A stretch of 64,000 nt of DNA, taken from assembly GCA_034434015.1 (NCBI GenBank), contig DAOUAB010000059.1:32562-96561 (forward strand), written 5' to 3'. The position numbers and the translations under genes are program-made. How positions within the stretch are numbered: position 1 is the first letter of the stretch; each line of letters opens with the position of its first letter. Below are positions 1 through 7,745 of the stretch, one piece after another. Source of the DNA: SpSt-583 sp034434015. Lineage in GTDB: Bacteria > Chloroflexota > Anaerolineae > Anaerolineales > UBA6663. The notes under the pieces are model-generated. The model was not told the DNA's origin. It ran no database searches and worked only from the letters and a program-made list of their open reading frames with translations.

Positions 1-832
1 GCGCGGCCAGCATGCCCAGGCTCAAACACTCCTCGGCGGCGTAGGCCTCGGCGCTGGTGACCGCGGCCAGCAGCGCCGGCTCGATGCGCGGGCCGATGAC
101 GGCGGCGGCCCGCAGCACCGCCTGCCCCGAGAGCGAGAGACGCGCGGCGCGCGCCAGCACTGCCTCCCGCACCGTGGGCGGAAGGCCGCCGCCGGCGGCG
201 ATGGCTTCGGTGACAAAGAAGGGGTTGCCGCCCGTCTGCTGATGCAGGCTCTCCGCCTCCAGGCGGCGCTCCCCGAGCAGGGTGCGCACGGCGCCGACGG
301 AGAGCGGCGTAAGGGGCAGGCGGACGACGACGTTCGAGGCGGCCAGATCGACGAGCAGCGCGCGCAGGGGATGGCGAACGCCGAGCTCATCGTCTCGATA
401 GGTGAGCACGACGAGCGCCGGCGCGCCGGCAACGCGGCGGCTGAGGTACTTCAGCAGGTCGAGCGTGGCTTCGTCGGCCCAGTGCACATCCTCGACGATG
501 ACCAGGCTGGGGCGCTGGCGCAACTCGGCCAGGAAGACGGCAAAAAGCGCAGCCGGTGGCCCGCCGGCGCTGAGGCGCGCCGGCCACTCGCCCTTGAGCT
601 GGGCCGCCATGTCGTGCAGCGGGCCGAGCGGGCGAGGGGTGAAGAGGGCGTCGCACGCGCCCCACAGCACCCGGACCTGATGGCGCTGGTCATGCGTGAA
701 CTGCTCGACGAGGGCCGTCTTGCCGATGCCGGCCTCCCCGCTGACGAGCACGACACGGCCGCGGCCCGCCAGGGCCCCGTGCAGCGCGGCTTCGAGTTCG
801 GCGAGGGGCGGTTCGCGTTCCAGAAGAGGCAT
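1..832 (-). CDS. LuxR/MalT-type AAA ATPase transcriptional regulator, C-terminus outside window
   Basis: About 277 N-terminal residues are visible; the frame runs off the left edge. Residues 32-39 (GEAGIGKT) form a Walker A loop and LVIVEDVHWAD is the Walker B strand, as in large ATPases that end in a LuxR-type DNA-binding domain. The expected TPR and helix-turn-helix parts would lie beyond the edge, so the regulator role is inferred. I chose the ATG at 832 (MPLLEREPPLAELEAAL), the usual domain start. An in-frame ATG at 907 is less likely because it sits inside a minus-strand terminator hairpin (896-918). Confidence 0.75.
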   Translation of the reverse strand, partial: MPLLEREPPLAELEAALHGALAGRGRVVLVSGEAGIGKTALVEQFTHDQRHQVRVLWGACDALFTPRPLGPLHDMAAQLKGEWPARLSAGGPPAALFAVFLAELRQRPSLVIVEDVHWADEATLDLLKYLSRRVAGAPALVVLTYRDDELGVRHPLRALLVDLAASNVVVRLPLTPLSVGAVRTLLGERRLEAESLHQQTGGNPFFVTEAIAAGGGLPPTVREAVLARAARLSLSGQAVLRAAAVIGPRIEPALLAAVTSAEAYAAEECLSLGMLAA

Positions 833-889
833 CAGGCGCAGCTGAAGAAAGCCGGTCGCGGTTGCCGGACCGGGCCATTGTATCAAAGT

Positions 890-918
890 ACAAAACGAGC
901 CGGTCATTGACCGGCTCG
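890..918 (-). terminator. Rho-independent terminator, minus strand
   Basis: An 11-bp inverted repeat (896-906 with 908-918) reads CGAGCCGGTCA and its complement around one central base. On the minus strand it is followed by TTTTGTACTTT. It lies just after the stop codon of the DUF35 remnant at 941-982, so it is probably that lost gene's terminator. Confidence 0.6.
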
Positions 919-940
919 CCTGTTTGCCTGGGTCGCGTGC

Positions 941-982
941 TCAGTGGGTGGTCAAAAAAGACCTGAATTTGTAGCTGTACAC
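941..982 (-). pseudogene. 3' remnant of a DUF35 OB-fold gene
   Basis: On the minus strand this stretch encodes VYSYKFRSFLTTH and a TGA stop. It matches the last 14 codons of the intact DUF35 gene at 6093-6494 (VYGYKFRPVLTTN) with 5 mismatches in 42 bases. A terminator follows it at 890-918. The match ends at about 982, nine bases before the repeat element at 991. It looks like the surviving tail of a second or former copy of the gene. Confidence 0.6.
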
Positions 983-990
983 ATGATTTC

Positions 991-1068
991 GAACCTGTCT
1001 CTAAACCTCAGCAGAGGCGTCGCCGACGGCACTGCCGTCGGCTATCGGGCGGGTTTAGAGATAAGCTC
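991..1068. repeat. Short inverted-terminus element, copy 1 (MITE-like)
   Basis: The ends are inverted repeats: GAACCTGTCTCTAAACC on the left, and GAGCTTATCTCTAAACC when the right end is reverse-complemented. The centre holds a 21-base palindromic hairpin (GCCGACGGC, 3 bases, GCCGTCGGC). The 50 bases at 1016-1065 recur without mismatch, in the opposite orientation, at 53811-53860. It has no coding capacity. The remaining intergenic sequence up to 1163 shows nothing I recognise. Confidence 0.6.
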
Positions 1069-1163
1069 TTAACGAATTTCGCCAGGCGCGGGGGGCGCGG
1101 TGACGAGCGCAAGTGGTCCGAGCCTGAATGCCGCGACTGTCCTCAGTCGGGCCCTTCGCGCGT

Positions 1164-1991
1164 CTACTCCCACTTGAACTTCCAGGCGGCCAGCGCGCTG
1201 AAGCCCACGGTGTAGGCCGCCAGACCCAGCATCGGCCACCACGGCTCGGCGGGCAGTGACCCATTCGCCAGCAACGGGCTGATGAGGGTGTTCAGCATCG
1301 CCGTCGGCAGGTACGGGCTGATCGTTTGCAGGAACGGCGGCAGGATGTGGGGCGGGAAGCCGCCGCCGAGGAAGAACATCGGCAACAGCGTGAACATGAA
1401 CGCCGCGCTGGCGACATCAGGTTTGCTCGCCAGACAGGCGAGGAACAGGCCCAGAGCTATAAAGGCCAGCACCCCAAACACCAGCACAAGCATCGCCGTC
1501 ACCGCGCCCGGGCCGTTCACGCCGATCCCCAACGCCAGCCAGCCGAACAGCAGCACGATGGCCGCCTGCGCCGCGCTCACCAGGGCCTGCGCCAACCCGA
1601 GCCCGATGACCAGGTGGCCGAGCGGGGTGGGCGTAACGGCCAGACGCTGGAACACGCCCTGCGCCCGCCAGTTGACGATGCGCATGGCCGCTGTCTGCCC
1701 GCCCAGCATCACGGTGAGGCCGACAATGGCCGGGAAGATGAAGGCGACCAGGTCCATATCGCCCGGCTCCTCCGGGCGGCCCACCACCCAGAATAGCACC
1801 AGCATGAACAGCGGCGTGAGCAGGGTAATGGCGAAAGTGCGCAGATCATTCAGGCTGGCGCGGATCAGGGCCGAGGCGAATTGAATGATCGGACGGAGAG
1901 CGGTTCGAGCAGGGGGGATAGAAATCAGGGTGTTCATGGTTTGCCTGGGAGGTTGCGGACGGCGACGCTTGTGGGGCGGCGCGGCGTTCAC
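1164..1991 (-). CDS. ABC-2 type transporter permease
   Basis: Up to 275 residues with about six hydrophobic segments in the usual ABC-2 permease order, including GLTVMLGGQTAAMRIVNWRAQGVFQRLAVTP, a typical cytoplasmic loop of drug/antibiotic exporters. It should form the membrane part of an exporter with the ATPase encoded upstream. The GTG at 1991 overlaps the ATPase stop by four bases (GTGA), suggesting coupled translation. An internal ATG at 1937 (MNTLISIPP) is an alternative start and would remove an 18-residue basic extension. The substrate is unknown. The two-component pair upstream probably controls the exporter. Confidence 0.85.
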   Translation of the reverse strand: MNAAPPHKRRRPQPPRQTMNTLISIPPARTALRPIIQFASALIRASLNDLRTFAITLLTPLFMLVLFWVVGRPEEPGDMDLVAFIFPAIVGLTVMLGGQTAAMRIVNWRAQGVFQRLAVTPTPLGHLVIGLGLAQALVSAAQAAIVLLFGWLALGIGVNGPGAVTAMLVLVFGVLAFIALGLFLACLASKPDVASAAFMFTLLPMFFLGGGFPPHILPPFLQTISPYLPTAMLNTLISPLLANGSLPAEPWWPMLGLAAYTVGFSALAAWKFKWE

Positions 1992-2755
1992 GCCTCGCGC
2001 AACGCGCGGCCCGTCAACTGCAAGAAAACTTCCTCAAGATTGAGCGCGCGCCCGTGGGGCGCCGCCGATGGGGCCGCAATGCGGCCCAGCAGGGCCGCGG
2101 GCGTATCCAAGGCGATCAACCGGCCGCCATCCAGGATGCCGACACGGTGACACAACGCCTCGGCTTCTTCGAGGTAATGGGTGGTCAGGATGACGGTGCG
2201 CGCCTCCGCGCCCAGCCCGCGCACCAGATCCCATAGATTGCGCCGCGCCTGCGGGTCGAGGCCGGCGGTCGGCTCATCGAGAAAGACGATCTCCGGATCG
2301 TTGACCAGCGCCAGCGCCAGCGCCAGGCGCTGCTGCTGGCCGCCGCTCAGCCTGGCAGGCAGAGCGTTCGCCTTTTCGGCCAGCGAGACGCGCTCCAGCA
2401 ATGCCAGGGCGCTGGCGCGGTTGATCTGACGGCCATACAGATGCGCGAACAGTTCGATCTGCTGAAGCGCCGTCAGGTCAGGCAACAGGCTCGTCCGCTG
2501 CAGCTGCACGCCGATGCGGCGCTTGACGGCCTGCGCGTGCGCGGCGAGGTCCTGTCCCAGCACGGTGACGCGGCCCGCGTCGGCCCGGCGCAGACCCTGC
2601 AAGAGGCCGAGCGTGGTCGTCTTGCCCGCGCCGTTTGGCCCCAGCAGGCCGAAGATCTCGCCGCGATACACGCTGAAGGAGAGATCGTCCACCGCGCGCA
2701 CATCGCCGTAGGCCTTGTGGAGGTGTTCGACGTGAATGGCGATGGAGGCGTTCAT
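1988..2755 (-). CDS. ABC transporter ATP-binding protein (CcmA/DrrA type)
   Basis: A 255-residue ATPase with Walker A GPNGAGKT near residues 39-46, Q-loop region, signature LSGGQQQR, Walker B FLDEPTAGLD and a switch His in ILTTHYLEEAE. The layout is that of ATPases paired with ABC-2 permeases in drug, lipid or lantibiotic export. It would drive export by the permease at 1164-1991, which it overlaps by four bases. Its ATG overlaps the stop of the small upstream gene (ATGA), so three genes appear translationally coupled. Confidence 0.9.
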   Translation of the reverse strand: MNASIAIHVEHLHKAYGDVRAVDDLSFSVYRGEIFGLLGPNGAGKTTTLGLLQGLRRADAGRVTVLGQDLAAHAQAVKRRIGVQLQRTSLLPDLTALQQIELFAHLYGRQINRASALALLERVSLAEKANALPARLSGGQQQRLALALALVNDPEIVFLDEPTAGLDPQARRNLWDLVRGLGAEARTVILTTHYLEEAEALCHRVGILDGGRLIALDTPAALLGRIAAPSAAPHGRALNLEEVFLQLTGRALREA

Positions 2756-2931
2756 TGGGCCTTATCCTTCGGATCGCGAGCGTTGGACGCCAGCGCCAGC
2801 GCGATGGCCGCGCCCAATCCCACGCCCGGCGCGAGGCCCTCCGGCCCAAAGCTCGCGCCCAGCGCCACGCCGACGCCGATCCCCAGAGCCAGCCACATTC
2901 CAACGTTGTTTGAGCGTCGTCTTTGGTTCAT
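2752..2931 (-). CDS. Small glycine-rich membrane protein (59 aa)
   Basis: This short gene begins MNQRRRSNNVGMWLALGIG and encodes a basic N-terminus, then two short hydrophobic stretches rich in Gly and Ala (GIGVGVALGASFG and GVGLGAAIALALA), and ends ARDPKDKAQ. The pattern resembles glycine-zipper transmembrane hairpins. AGGAG lies about nine bases before the ATG, and its stop overlaps the ATPase start. It may be a small subunit or partner of the exporter; that is inference from position only. No family is recognised. Confidence 0.65.
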   Translation of the reverse strand: MNQRRRSNNVGMWLALGIGVGVALGASFGPEGLAPGVGLGAAIALALASNARDPKDKAQ

Positions 2932-3081
2932 AGTATTTGCTCCTGTTGGCTGACACGTTACGCCAGAGTGCGCCGCCGCTCCAGTATCTGGCGAGATAGA
3001 TCGGGGTAAACAAAAAGGCCAACGGGAGGGTTGGCCGGGGGGTGGACAGGCGACTATGACTTTCGGTATAGGGTGTGGCGC

Positions 3082-3711
3082 TCAATCGAGATGCACGATC
3101 CCGCGCTTGAGCGCCTCGGTCACCGCTTGCGTGCGGTCGGTCACGCCCAGTTTGCCCAGCAGGTTGTTGACGTGGATCTTCACCGTGCCTTCGGCGATGC
3201 CCAGGGCTGCGCCGATCTCTTTGTTGCTCCGGCCGGCCACGATGAGTTTCAGCACCTCGAGCTCGCGGGGGGTCAGGGCCTCGGCCGTCAGCCGGACGGC
3301 CAGTTTGGCGGCCACCTCGGCGGGGATGCGCTTCTGGCCGGCGTGCACGGCGCGGATCGCCTCGAGCAATTCATCGCGGGGCGTGTCCTTGAGCAGGTAA
3401 GCTTCGGCCCCGGCCTGGAGCGCGCGGTAGATGTCCTCGTCGCCGTCGTAGGTGGTGAGGACGATGATGCGGGCCGCGGGCCGCGCGGCCCGAATGTGCG
3501 TGATGGCCTCCACGCCGCCCATCTCCGGCATCCGCAAATCCATCAGGATCACGTCCGGCTTGAGCTGACGGGCCAGTTCCACGGCGCGTCGGCCGTCCTC
3601 GGCCTCGGCGGCGACTTGCATGTCCGCGCGGCGGGCGATCATCGCGGCCAGGCCCTCGCGCACCACGGCATGGTCGTCGGCGATCAGGATGCGGATGAGC
3701 GATTCAGGCAT
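3082..3711 (-). CDS. NarL/LuxR-family response regulator
   Basis: A 209-residue protein with an N-terminal receiver domain: acidic pair ADD at 11-13, phosphoacceptor D58 in ILMDLRMP, and Lys in YLLKD. A C-terminal LuxR-type helix-turn-helix follows (LTPRELEVLKLIVAGRSNKEIG...VKIHVNNLLGKLGV). It overlaps the upstream kinase by eight bases and surely receives phosphate from it. Likely targets are its own operon and the ABC genes just downstream, as in DesKR/LiaRS-like systems; that is inferred from position. Confidence 0.92.
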   Translation of the reverse strand: MPESLIRILIADDHAVVREGLAAMIARRADMQVAAEAEDGRRAVELARQLKPDVILMDLRMPEMGGVEAITHIRAARPAARIIVLTTYDGDEDIYRALQAGAEAYLLKDTPRDELLEAIRAVHAGQKRIPAEVAAKLAVRLTAEALTPRELEVLKLIVAGRSNKEIGAALGIAEGTVKIHVNNLLGKLGVTDRTQAVTEALKRGIVHLD

Positions 3712-5578
3712 GGGTCGGGATGCGGCATCTGACAGTCGTTCCGCCCGCTGGCGCGCTGGTCACGATCAATTCGCCGCCATGTTGGGCGGCGCGCTCGCGC
3801 ATGCCCACCAGGCCGAAGCCGCCCGGCGCGCCAGGGCGGAGGCGCTGCGGATCGAAGCCGCGTCCATTATCGCTGACTTCCATTTCAACGGCGTCCGGCC
3901 GGGCGCGCAAGGCGACGCGCAGGCGCGTGGCGCCGGCGTGCCGGAGGGCGTTGATCACGGCCTCCTGCCCGAGGCGCAGCAGATCAGCCTCCAGACCGGG
4001 CGAGAGCGCTGGCCATTGCTCGGGCCACTGCCATTCCACCGAGAGCGGCGCATCGGTCGTCAGGGCTGTGATCGAATCGCGCAGGGCGCTGGGCAGGGGC
4101 TTGCGTTCGAGCGGCTGTGGGCGCAGGGCATACACCGAGCGGCGCGCTTCGGCCAGACTCTCGCGCGCCAGGTCGCGGGCGCGGGTGAGATGCCGGTTCA
4201 CGTCGCCCCCCGGCTCGCCCAGCGCATCCTCAGCGGCCTCGAGTTGGATGACGATGCCGGTGAACCCCTGCGCCAGGGTGTCATGGATTTCGCGCGCCAT
4301 GCGGTTGCGCTCCTCCAGCAGGGCCGCCTTTTGATTCTGCTCGGCCAACCGGGTGAGCTGCATGGCGAGGGTCACCTGCTGTGCCAGGGCCTGCGCCAGC
4401 TCAATCTCGTCGACGCTGAAGCGGCGGCGGGTGAGGCAGTTGACGCTAAAGTGGCCGAGCACTTCGGCGCCGAGCAGGAGCGGCACGATCAAAATCGTCT
4501 GGAGGCCCTGCGCCAGGAGCCGTGCGCGCTGCTTCAGGCGCGGATCGTTGGCGACGTCTTCCACCACAAGCGGGCGGCGCGTACTGAGCAGCTCATTCCA
4601 GACGGCCAGGTCGGCGGGCAGCGAGCGCGGGGCGTCATCGCCCAGGTCGGCGGCGCTCATCACCCGGCCGTCGAGATAGGCCAGGTGCAACCTCACCTCG
4701 CCCTGCTGGCCATCGTGCAGGAACAGGCTCACGGAAGGCGCGTCGAGCTGCGCGGCGATGGCCGAGAGAGCCTGTTGGAGGATGCGGTCGAGCGAGGTCT
4801 CCGGCGTGAGCGCATTCAGGGTGTGGGCCAGCGCCAGCGTCTGCCCGCGCGACACTTGCAGGGCGCGCTCCAGAGAGCGCGCGGATAGCCAGCTCAGCCA
4901 CGCGCCCGCCGCGTACACGCTCCACCAGAACAAAACCAGCCCCAGGCCCTGCGCGGGCGTGCCCACGGGATACACGGGCGTCCAGCGCCCCGTCTGCTCG
5001 CTGAGGGTGAATAACGCGGTGAGGATCGAGATGGCCATCAGCGACCCGAAGAAGCCGTTGGATCCCAGCACCAGACCGCTGATGAGAATGCCGAGCAGAT
5101 AGAGCGCGTTGACCGGGCTGTTCATCCCATAGAACTGCGCATTGAAGGCGACGGGCAGAAAGATGCCGCTCATGAGGCAGCTGGCGGCCCAGAATGACCG
5201 GCCGCGCCGGAGCAGTATCTCGGCCAGGCCGCACAGGGCCAGCAGGCCAACGCCGTCCCACGGGAAGAGCAGATTGAAGGGCACGCCCGCCCACCCGGCG
5301 AGCAGGTAGAGTGTCGCGCCAAGGGCGGTGAGGGCAAGCGCCCAGCGCAGCAGGCGGGCGTTGACGCCGGGCAGGGACGACGTCATGGGAGGCCGCTCGC
5401 GCCAAAAGCGCCATCCGACGGCGGCCAGGCCGCCGGCCACCACGCCCAACGCCAGCCCGACCACCCAGTCGCTGTTCACCCAGCGGCTGAGCGCGACGCC
5501 GGCCGCGCCGCCCAGTGCGGTGCCCGCGCTCCAGGCGACGATGAACTTCCAGGAATAGGGCGTGCGGGAAGCGTGCAT
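3704..5578 (-). CDS. Membrane sensor histidine kinase (HisKA_3, GAF)
   Basis: 624 residues. Roughly the first 235 carry about eight hydrophobic segments. A GAF-like domain (about 255-405) follows, then a HisKA_3 dimerisation domain with phosphoacceptor His432 in AREIHDTLAQGF, and a C-terminal HATPase_c domain (VSDNGRGFD and GGFGLVGMRERA). It should sense a membrane or small-molecule signal and phosphorylate the regulator encoded next. The shared overlap and the ABC genes downstream suggest control of an exporter. The signal is unknown. Confidence 0.9.
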   Translation of the reverse strand: MHASRTPYSWKFIVAWSAGTALGGAAGVALSRWVNSDWVVGLALGVVAGGLAAVGWRFWRERPPMTSSLPGVNARLLRWALALTALGATLYLLAGWAGVPFNLLFPWDGVGLLALCGLAEILLRRGRSFWAASCLMSGIFLPVAFNAQFYGMNSPVNALYLLGILISGLVLGSNGFFGSLMAISILTALFTLSEQTGRWTPVYPVGTPAQGLGLVLFWWSVYAAGAWLSWLSARSLERALQVSRGQTLALAHTLNALTPETSLDRILQQALSAIAAQLDAPSVSLFLHDGQQGEVRLHLAYLDGRVMSAADLGDDAPRSLPADLAVWNELLSTRRPLVVEDVANDPRLKQRARLLAQGLQTILIVPLLLGAEVLGHFSVNCLTRRRFSVDEIELAQALAQQVTLAMQLTRLAEQNQKAALLEERNRMAREIHDTLAQGFTGIVIQLEAAEDALGEPGGDVNRHLTRARDLARESLAEARRSVYALRPQPLERKPLPSALRDSITALTTDAPLSVEWQWPEQWPALSPGLEADLLRLGQEAVINALRHAGATRLRVALRARPDAVEMEVSDNGRGFDPQRLRPGAPGGFGLVGMRERAAQHGGELIVTSAPAGGTTVRCRIPTHA

Positions 5579-5660
5579 GGCGAGACGGTGTCTGATGCGT
5601 GAGCAACCTCAGGATAGCAGAAGCCGATGCCGGGCGGAGTGAACCTAAGCCAGAGCGGCC

Positions 5661-5683
5661 ACTATAACTGAGGTTATACCTCA
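5661..5683 (-). promoter_or_regulatory. Candidate operator/promoter of the kinase operon
   Basis: A perfect palindrome TGAGGT-TAT-ACCTCA (5669-5683) lies directly upstream of a minus-strand TATAGT -10-like box (5661-5666), about 85 bases before the kinase start. It takes the place of a normal -35 box, as expected for an activator-dependent, self-regulated promoter. No experimental support. Confidence 0.35.
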
Positions 5684-5778
5684 CCGCGTGGGTAATCTCA
5701 AATGTCCTGGAACGGCGCAGTTTCCTGGCGAGGCCTCGTATTCGCCGCCCGCATACAGGGCGCAGCCGCTGGCCGCTT

Positions 5779-5934
5779 TCAGGCCTTCGTGAGCGTCACA
5801 GGTGACCAATTGCTCCGCTGCGTCGTGCGCTTGTGCTTCCCGACGCCAATCTTCTGCGCCGCTTCCAACTCGATCAGCGCCTGCGCCAGCTACTGCAGTG
5901 CCTGGCGCAGGAAGCCCCGTCCAGCGTCAGGCAT
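5779..5934 (-). pseudogene. Degenerate IS256-like transposase N-terminal fragment
   Basis: The minus strand encodes MPDAGRGFLRQALQ, an amber stop at 5890-5892, then LAQALIELEAAQKIGVGKHK followed by RTTQRSN, then an unrelated tail to a TGA. The order FLR.AL...LA.AL.E.E.A..IG..K..RT..R.N is what I know from the N-terminus of IS256/mutator-family transposases; the catalytic part is gone. A 10-bp inverted repeat (5880-5889/5902-5911) lies inside. The rest of the 514-base gap 5579-6092 has only the candidate operator and a hairpin. Confidence 0.5.
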
Positions 5935-6030
5935 CCAGGCAGGCCGGTGACTCTCAACCGGCTGAGCCGGTGGCCTACTGCCCGGGCATCGTCAGTGCAA
6001 CCGGGAAGGGAAAGCGCTTGGGACAAAGCA

Positions 6031-6071
6031 AACAGGCGGCGGACTCCATGAATTGAAGTCCGCCGCCTGTT
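6031..6071 (-). terminator. Perfect 15-bp hairpin after the DUF35 gene
   Basis: AACAGGCGGCGGACT (6031-6045) pairs without mismatch with 6057-6071 across an 11-base loop. It starts 22 bases beyond the DUF35 stop codon. No strong T-run follows on the minus strand, so it may be a weak terminator or an mRNA-stabilising hairpin. Confidence 0.5.
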
Positions 6072-6092
6072 GCCCAACAGATGGTATGGCGT

Positions 6093-6494
6093 TCAGTTGG
6101 TGGTCAAAACAGGCCTGAATTTGTAACCGTACACCAGCATCCCGCGTTCCCCGTCTTCACGGAGTTTGCGCGTGACCATCTCCACCGGCGTGCCGATGGA
6201 GACCTGGCCATTCTCGACGTCGGTCAACTGGGCCGTGACCAAAGGGCCCTCTTCAAGCTTGACCAGGGCAACCGTGTAAGGGACGTTGCTCTCGTATCCC
6301 TCCGGCGCGTCATAAACTGTCGTGTAGGAGAAGACCTCACCTCGCCCGGTAAAGACATAAGGAGTCTTGGCCTCACCCGCGCAGTTCGGACAGACGTCAC
6401 GCGGCGGGAAGATTTTCACCTCACAATGCGGACAAACCTCTCCAACAAGACCATACCTTTGCTGCTGAAGCCGCCAGTGGCGCGAGATTTCCAT
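6093..6494 (-). CDS. Zn-ribbon OB-fold (DUF35) acyl-CoA-binding protein
   Basis: 133 residues. The N-terminal rubredoxin-like zinc ribbon keeps all four cysteines (CPHC, then CPNC, near residues 21-39) and is followed by an OB-fold (GEVFSYTTVYDAPEGY...YTVALVKLEEGPLVTAQL). In archaea such proteins bridge thiolase and HMG-CoA synthase and bind the CoA moiety for channelling acetoacetyl-CoA. Here it is the last gene of exactly that cluster. A second 3' copy survives as debris at 941-982. Confidence 0.85.
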   Translation of the reverse strand: MEISRHWRLQQQRYGLVGEVCPHCEVKIFPPRDVCPNCAGEAKTPYVFTGRGEVFSYTTVYDAPEGYESNVPYTVALVKLEEGPLVTAQLTDVENGQVSIGTPVEMVTRKLREDGERGMLVYGYKFRPVLTTN

Positions 6495-6591
6495 AAAGCT
6501 CTCCTTCTGAATTACCTGCGGGGAATGCTATCTCGATTGCGCTATCAGAAACTATCGGAGAGGCTTTCTAGGGCTATCACTTTGCTTATAG

Positions 6592-7740
6592 TCAATCTAC
6601 TCTCTCGAAAATATGCGTAACTACCGTAGATCCTGCACCGCCGATTGATTGAGACATTCCATAACGAGCGCCCTTAACCTGATTTGGACCGGCCTCGCCT
6701 CTGAGTTGTAGGACGGTCTCGGCCACCTGATAAACGCCCGTCGCCCCGCCCGGGTTGCCGCGCGCTTTCAAGCCCCCAAAGGTCGAGATCGGCACTCTTC
6801 CATTTATGGAAATTTCGTTGTCGGCGGCCAGCTTCCAGCCGAGTCCCGGTTCGGCGAATCCGGCCGCTTCCAGGCTGAGCGCGCTGAAGATCGTGAAGGC
6901 GTCATATAGCTCGAACACCTGGATCTGGTTGGGCGTGATGCCTGACGTGCCATACGCCTTGGCGGCCGAAAAACGGGCGGCTTCAAACACCAGCGGGTCC
7001 GGACGGTCGTGGACGGCCAGGGTGTCGGTGGCCATCGTCGAGGCCGCGATGCGGATGGCGGGGTGATCGGGGGTGGGCCGGGACGTGACCAGCAGCGCCG
7101 CCGCGCCGTCGCATTCCGGGGCCGTGTCGAACATGTTGATCGGGTCGGCTACCACGCCGGCCTTGACGAAGGCCTCGGCGGTGAGGGCGTTGCGGAACAT
7201 CGCGTTCGGGTTCGACCTGGCGTTGGCGTGCGCGTTGACGCTGAAGTTGGCGAAATCCTTCAACGCGACGCCGTGCGCGTGCATGTAGCGGCGCATGAGC
7301 AGGGCCGCCAGGGCGGTCGGCGTGGCGCCCTGGGCGCTTTCCCAGTCGCTGTCGGCGGAGGTGGCCATCGCGGCGGCCACACCCGGCCCGACCTTGTCCG
7401 TCATCTTCTCGACGCCGACCACGAGCGCGGACTCGGCGGCGCCGGCGGCCACGGCCAGGTACGCCTGGCGCAGCGCCGCGGCGCCCGAGGCGCCGGCCGC
7501 CTCGACCGAGACGGCCTCGATGCCGCGCAGCCCGGCGAAATCGGCGACGAGCGCGCCCAGGTGGGCCTGATGGCTGAGCGGGCCGCCGAGCATGTTGGCC
7601 ACAAACAGGGCCTCCGGGTTTGGCCGGGGCGCGTCCCGGGCGACGGCCTCGATGGCGTAGAAGGCCAGCTCGCGCAGCGATTTGTCCCAGTGTTCACCGG
7701 CCGGGGTCAGCCCCACGCCGGCGATAAAAACGTCGCGCAT
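6592..7740 (-). CDS. Thiolase-family protein lacking the catalytic Cys and His
   Basis: 382 residues with the fold signatures of SCP2/archaeal-type acetyl-CoA acetyltransferase: VVGVEKMTD, ELYDAFT, STFGGLKARG, GGATGVYQ and IGGAGSTVV. The nucleophile motif, normally (A)CASG, reads AGASG, so Gly83 (codon GGC) replaces Cys. The GHP motif reads GNP, with Asn329 in place of His. Start ATG at 7740 follows GGAG. By position it would make acetoacetyl-CoA for the HMG-CoA synthase upstream. With both catalytic residues missing it may instead be a scaffold or use altered chemistry. Confidence 0.82.
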   Translation of the reverse strand: MRDVFIAGVGLTPAGEHWDKSLRELAFYAIEAVARDAPRPNPEALFVANMLGGPLSHQAHLGALVADFAGLRGIEAVSVEAAGASGAAALRQAYLAVAAGAAESALVVGVEKMTDKVGPGVAAAMATSADSDWESAQGATPTALAALLMRRYMHAHGVALKDFANFSVNAHANARSNPNAMFRNALTAEAFVKAGVVADPINMFDTAPECDGAAALLVTSRPTPDHPAIRIAASTMATDTLAVHDRPDPLVFEAARFSAAKAYGTSGITPNQIQVFELYDAFTIFSALSLEAAGFAEPGLGWKLAADNEISINGRVPISTFGGLKARGNPGGATGVYQVAETVLQLRGEAGPNQVKGARYGMSQSIGGAGSTVVTHIFERVD

Positions 7741-7745
7741 CGTGT

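Noticed and set aside
896..907. ATG at 907 as start of the left-edge ATPase regulator
   Set aside because: It sits inside the terminator hairpin 896-918 and adds residues with no similarity; the ATG at 832 matches the domain start.
5702..5950. Small plus-strand frames in the 514-base gap
   Set aside because: Poor composition and no start signal; the only meaningful reading here is the broken transposase fragment on the minus strand.
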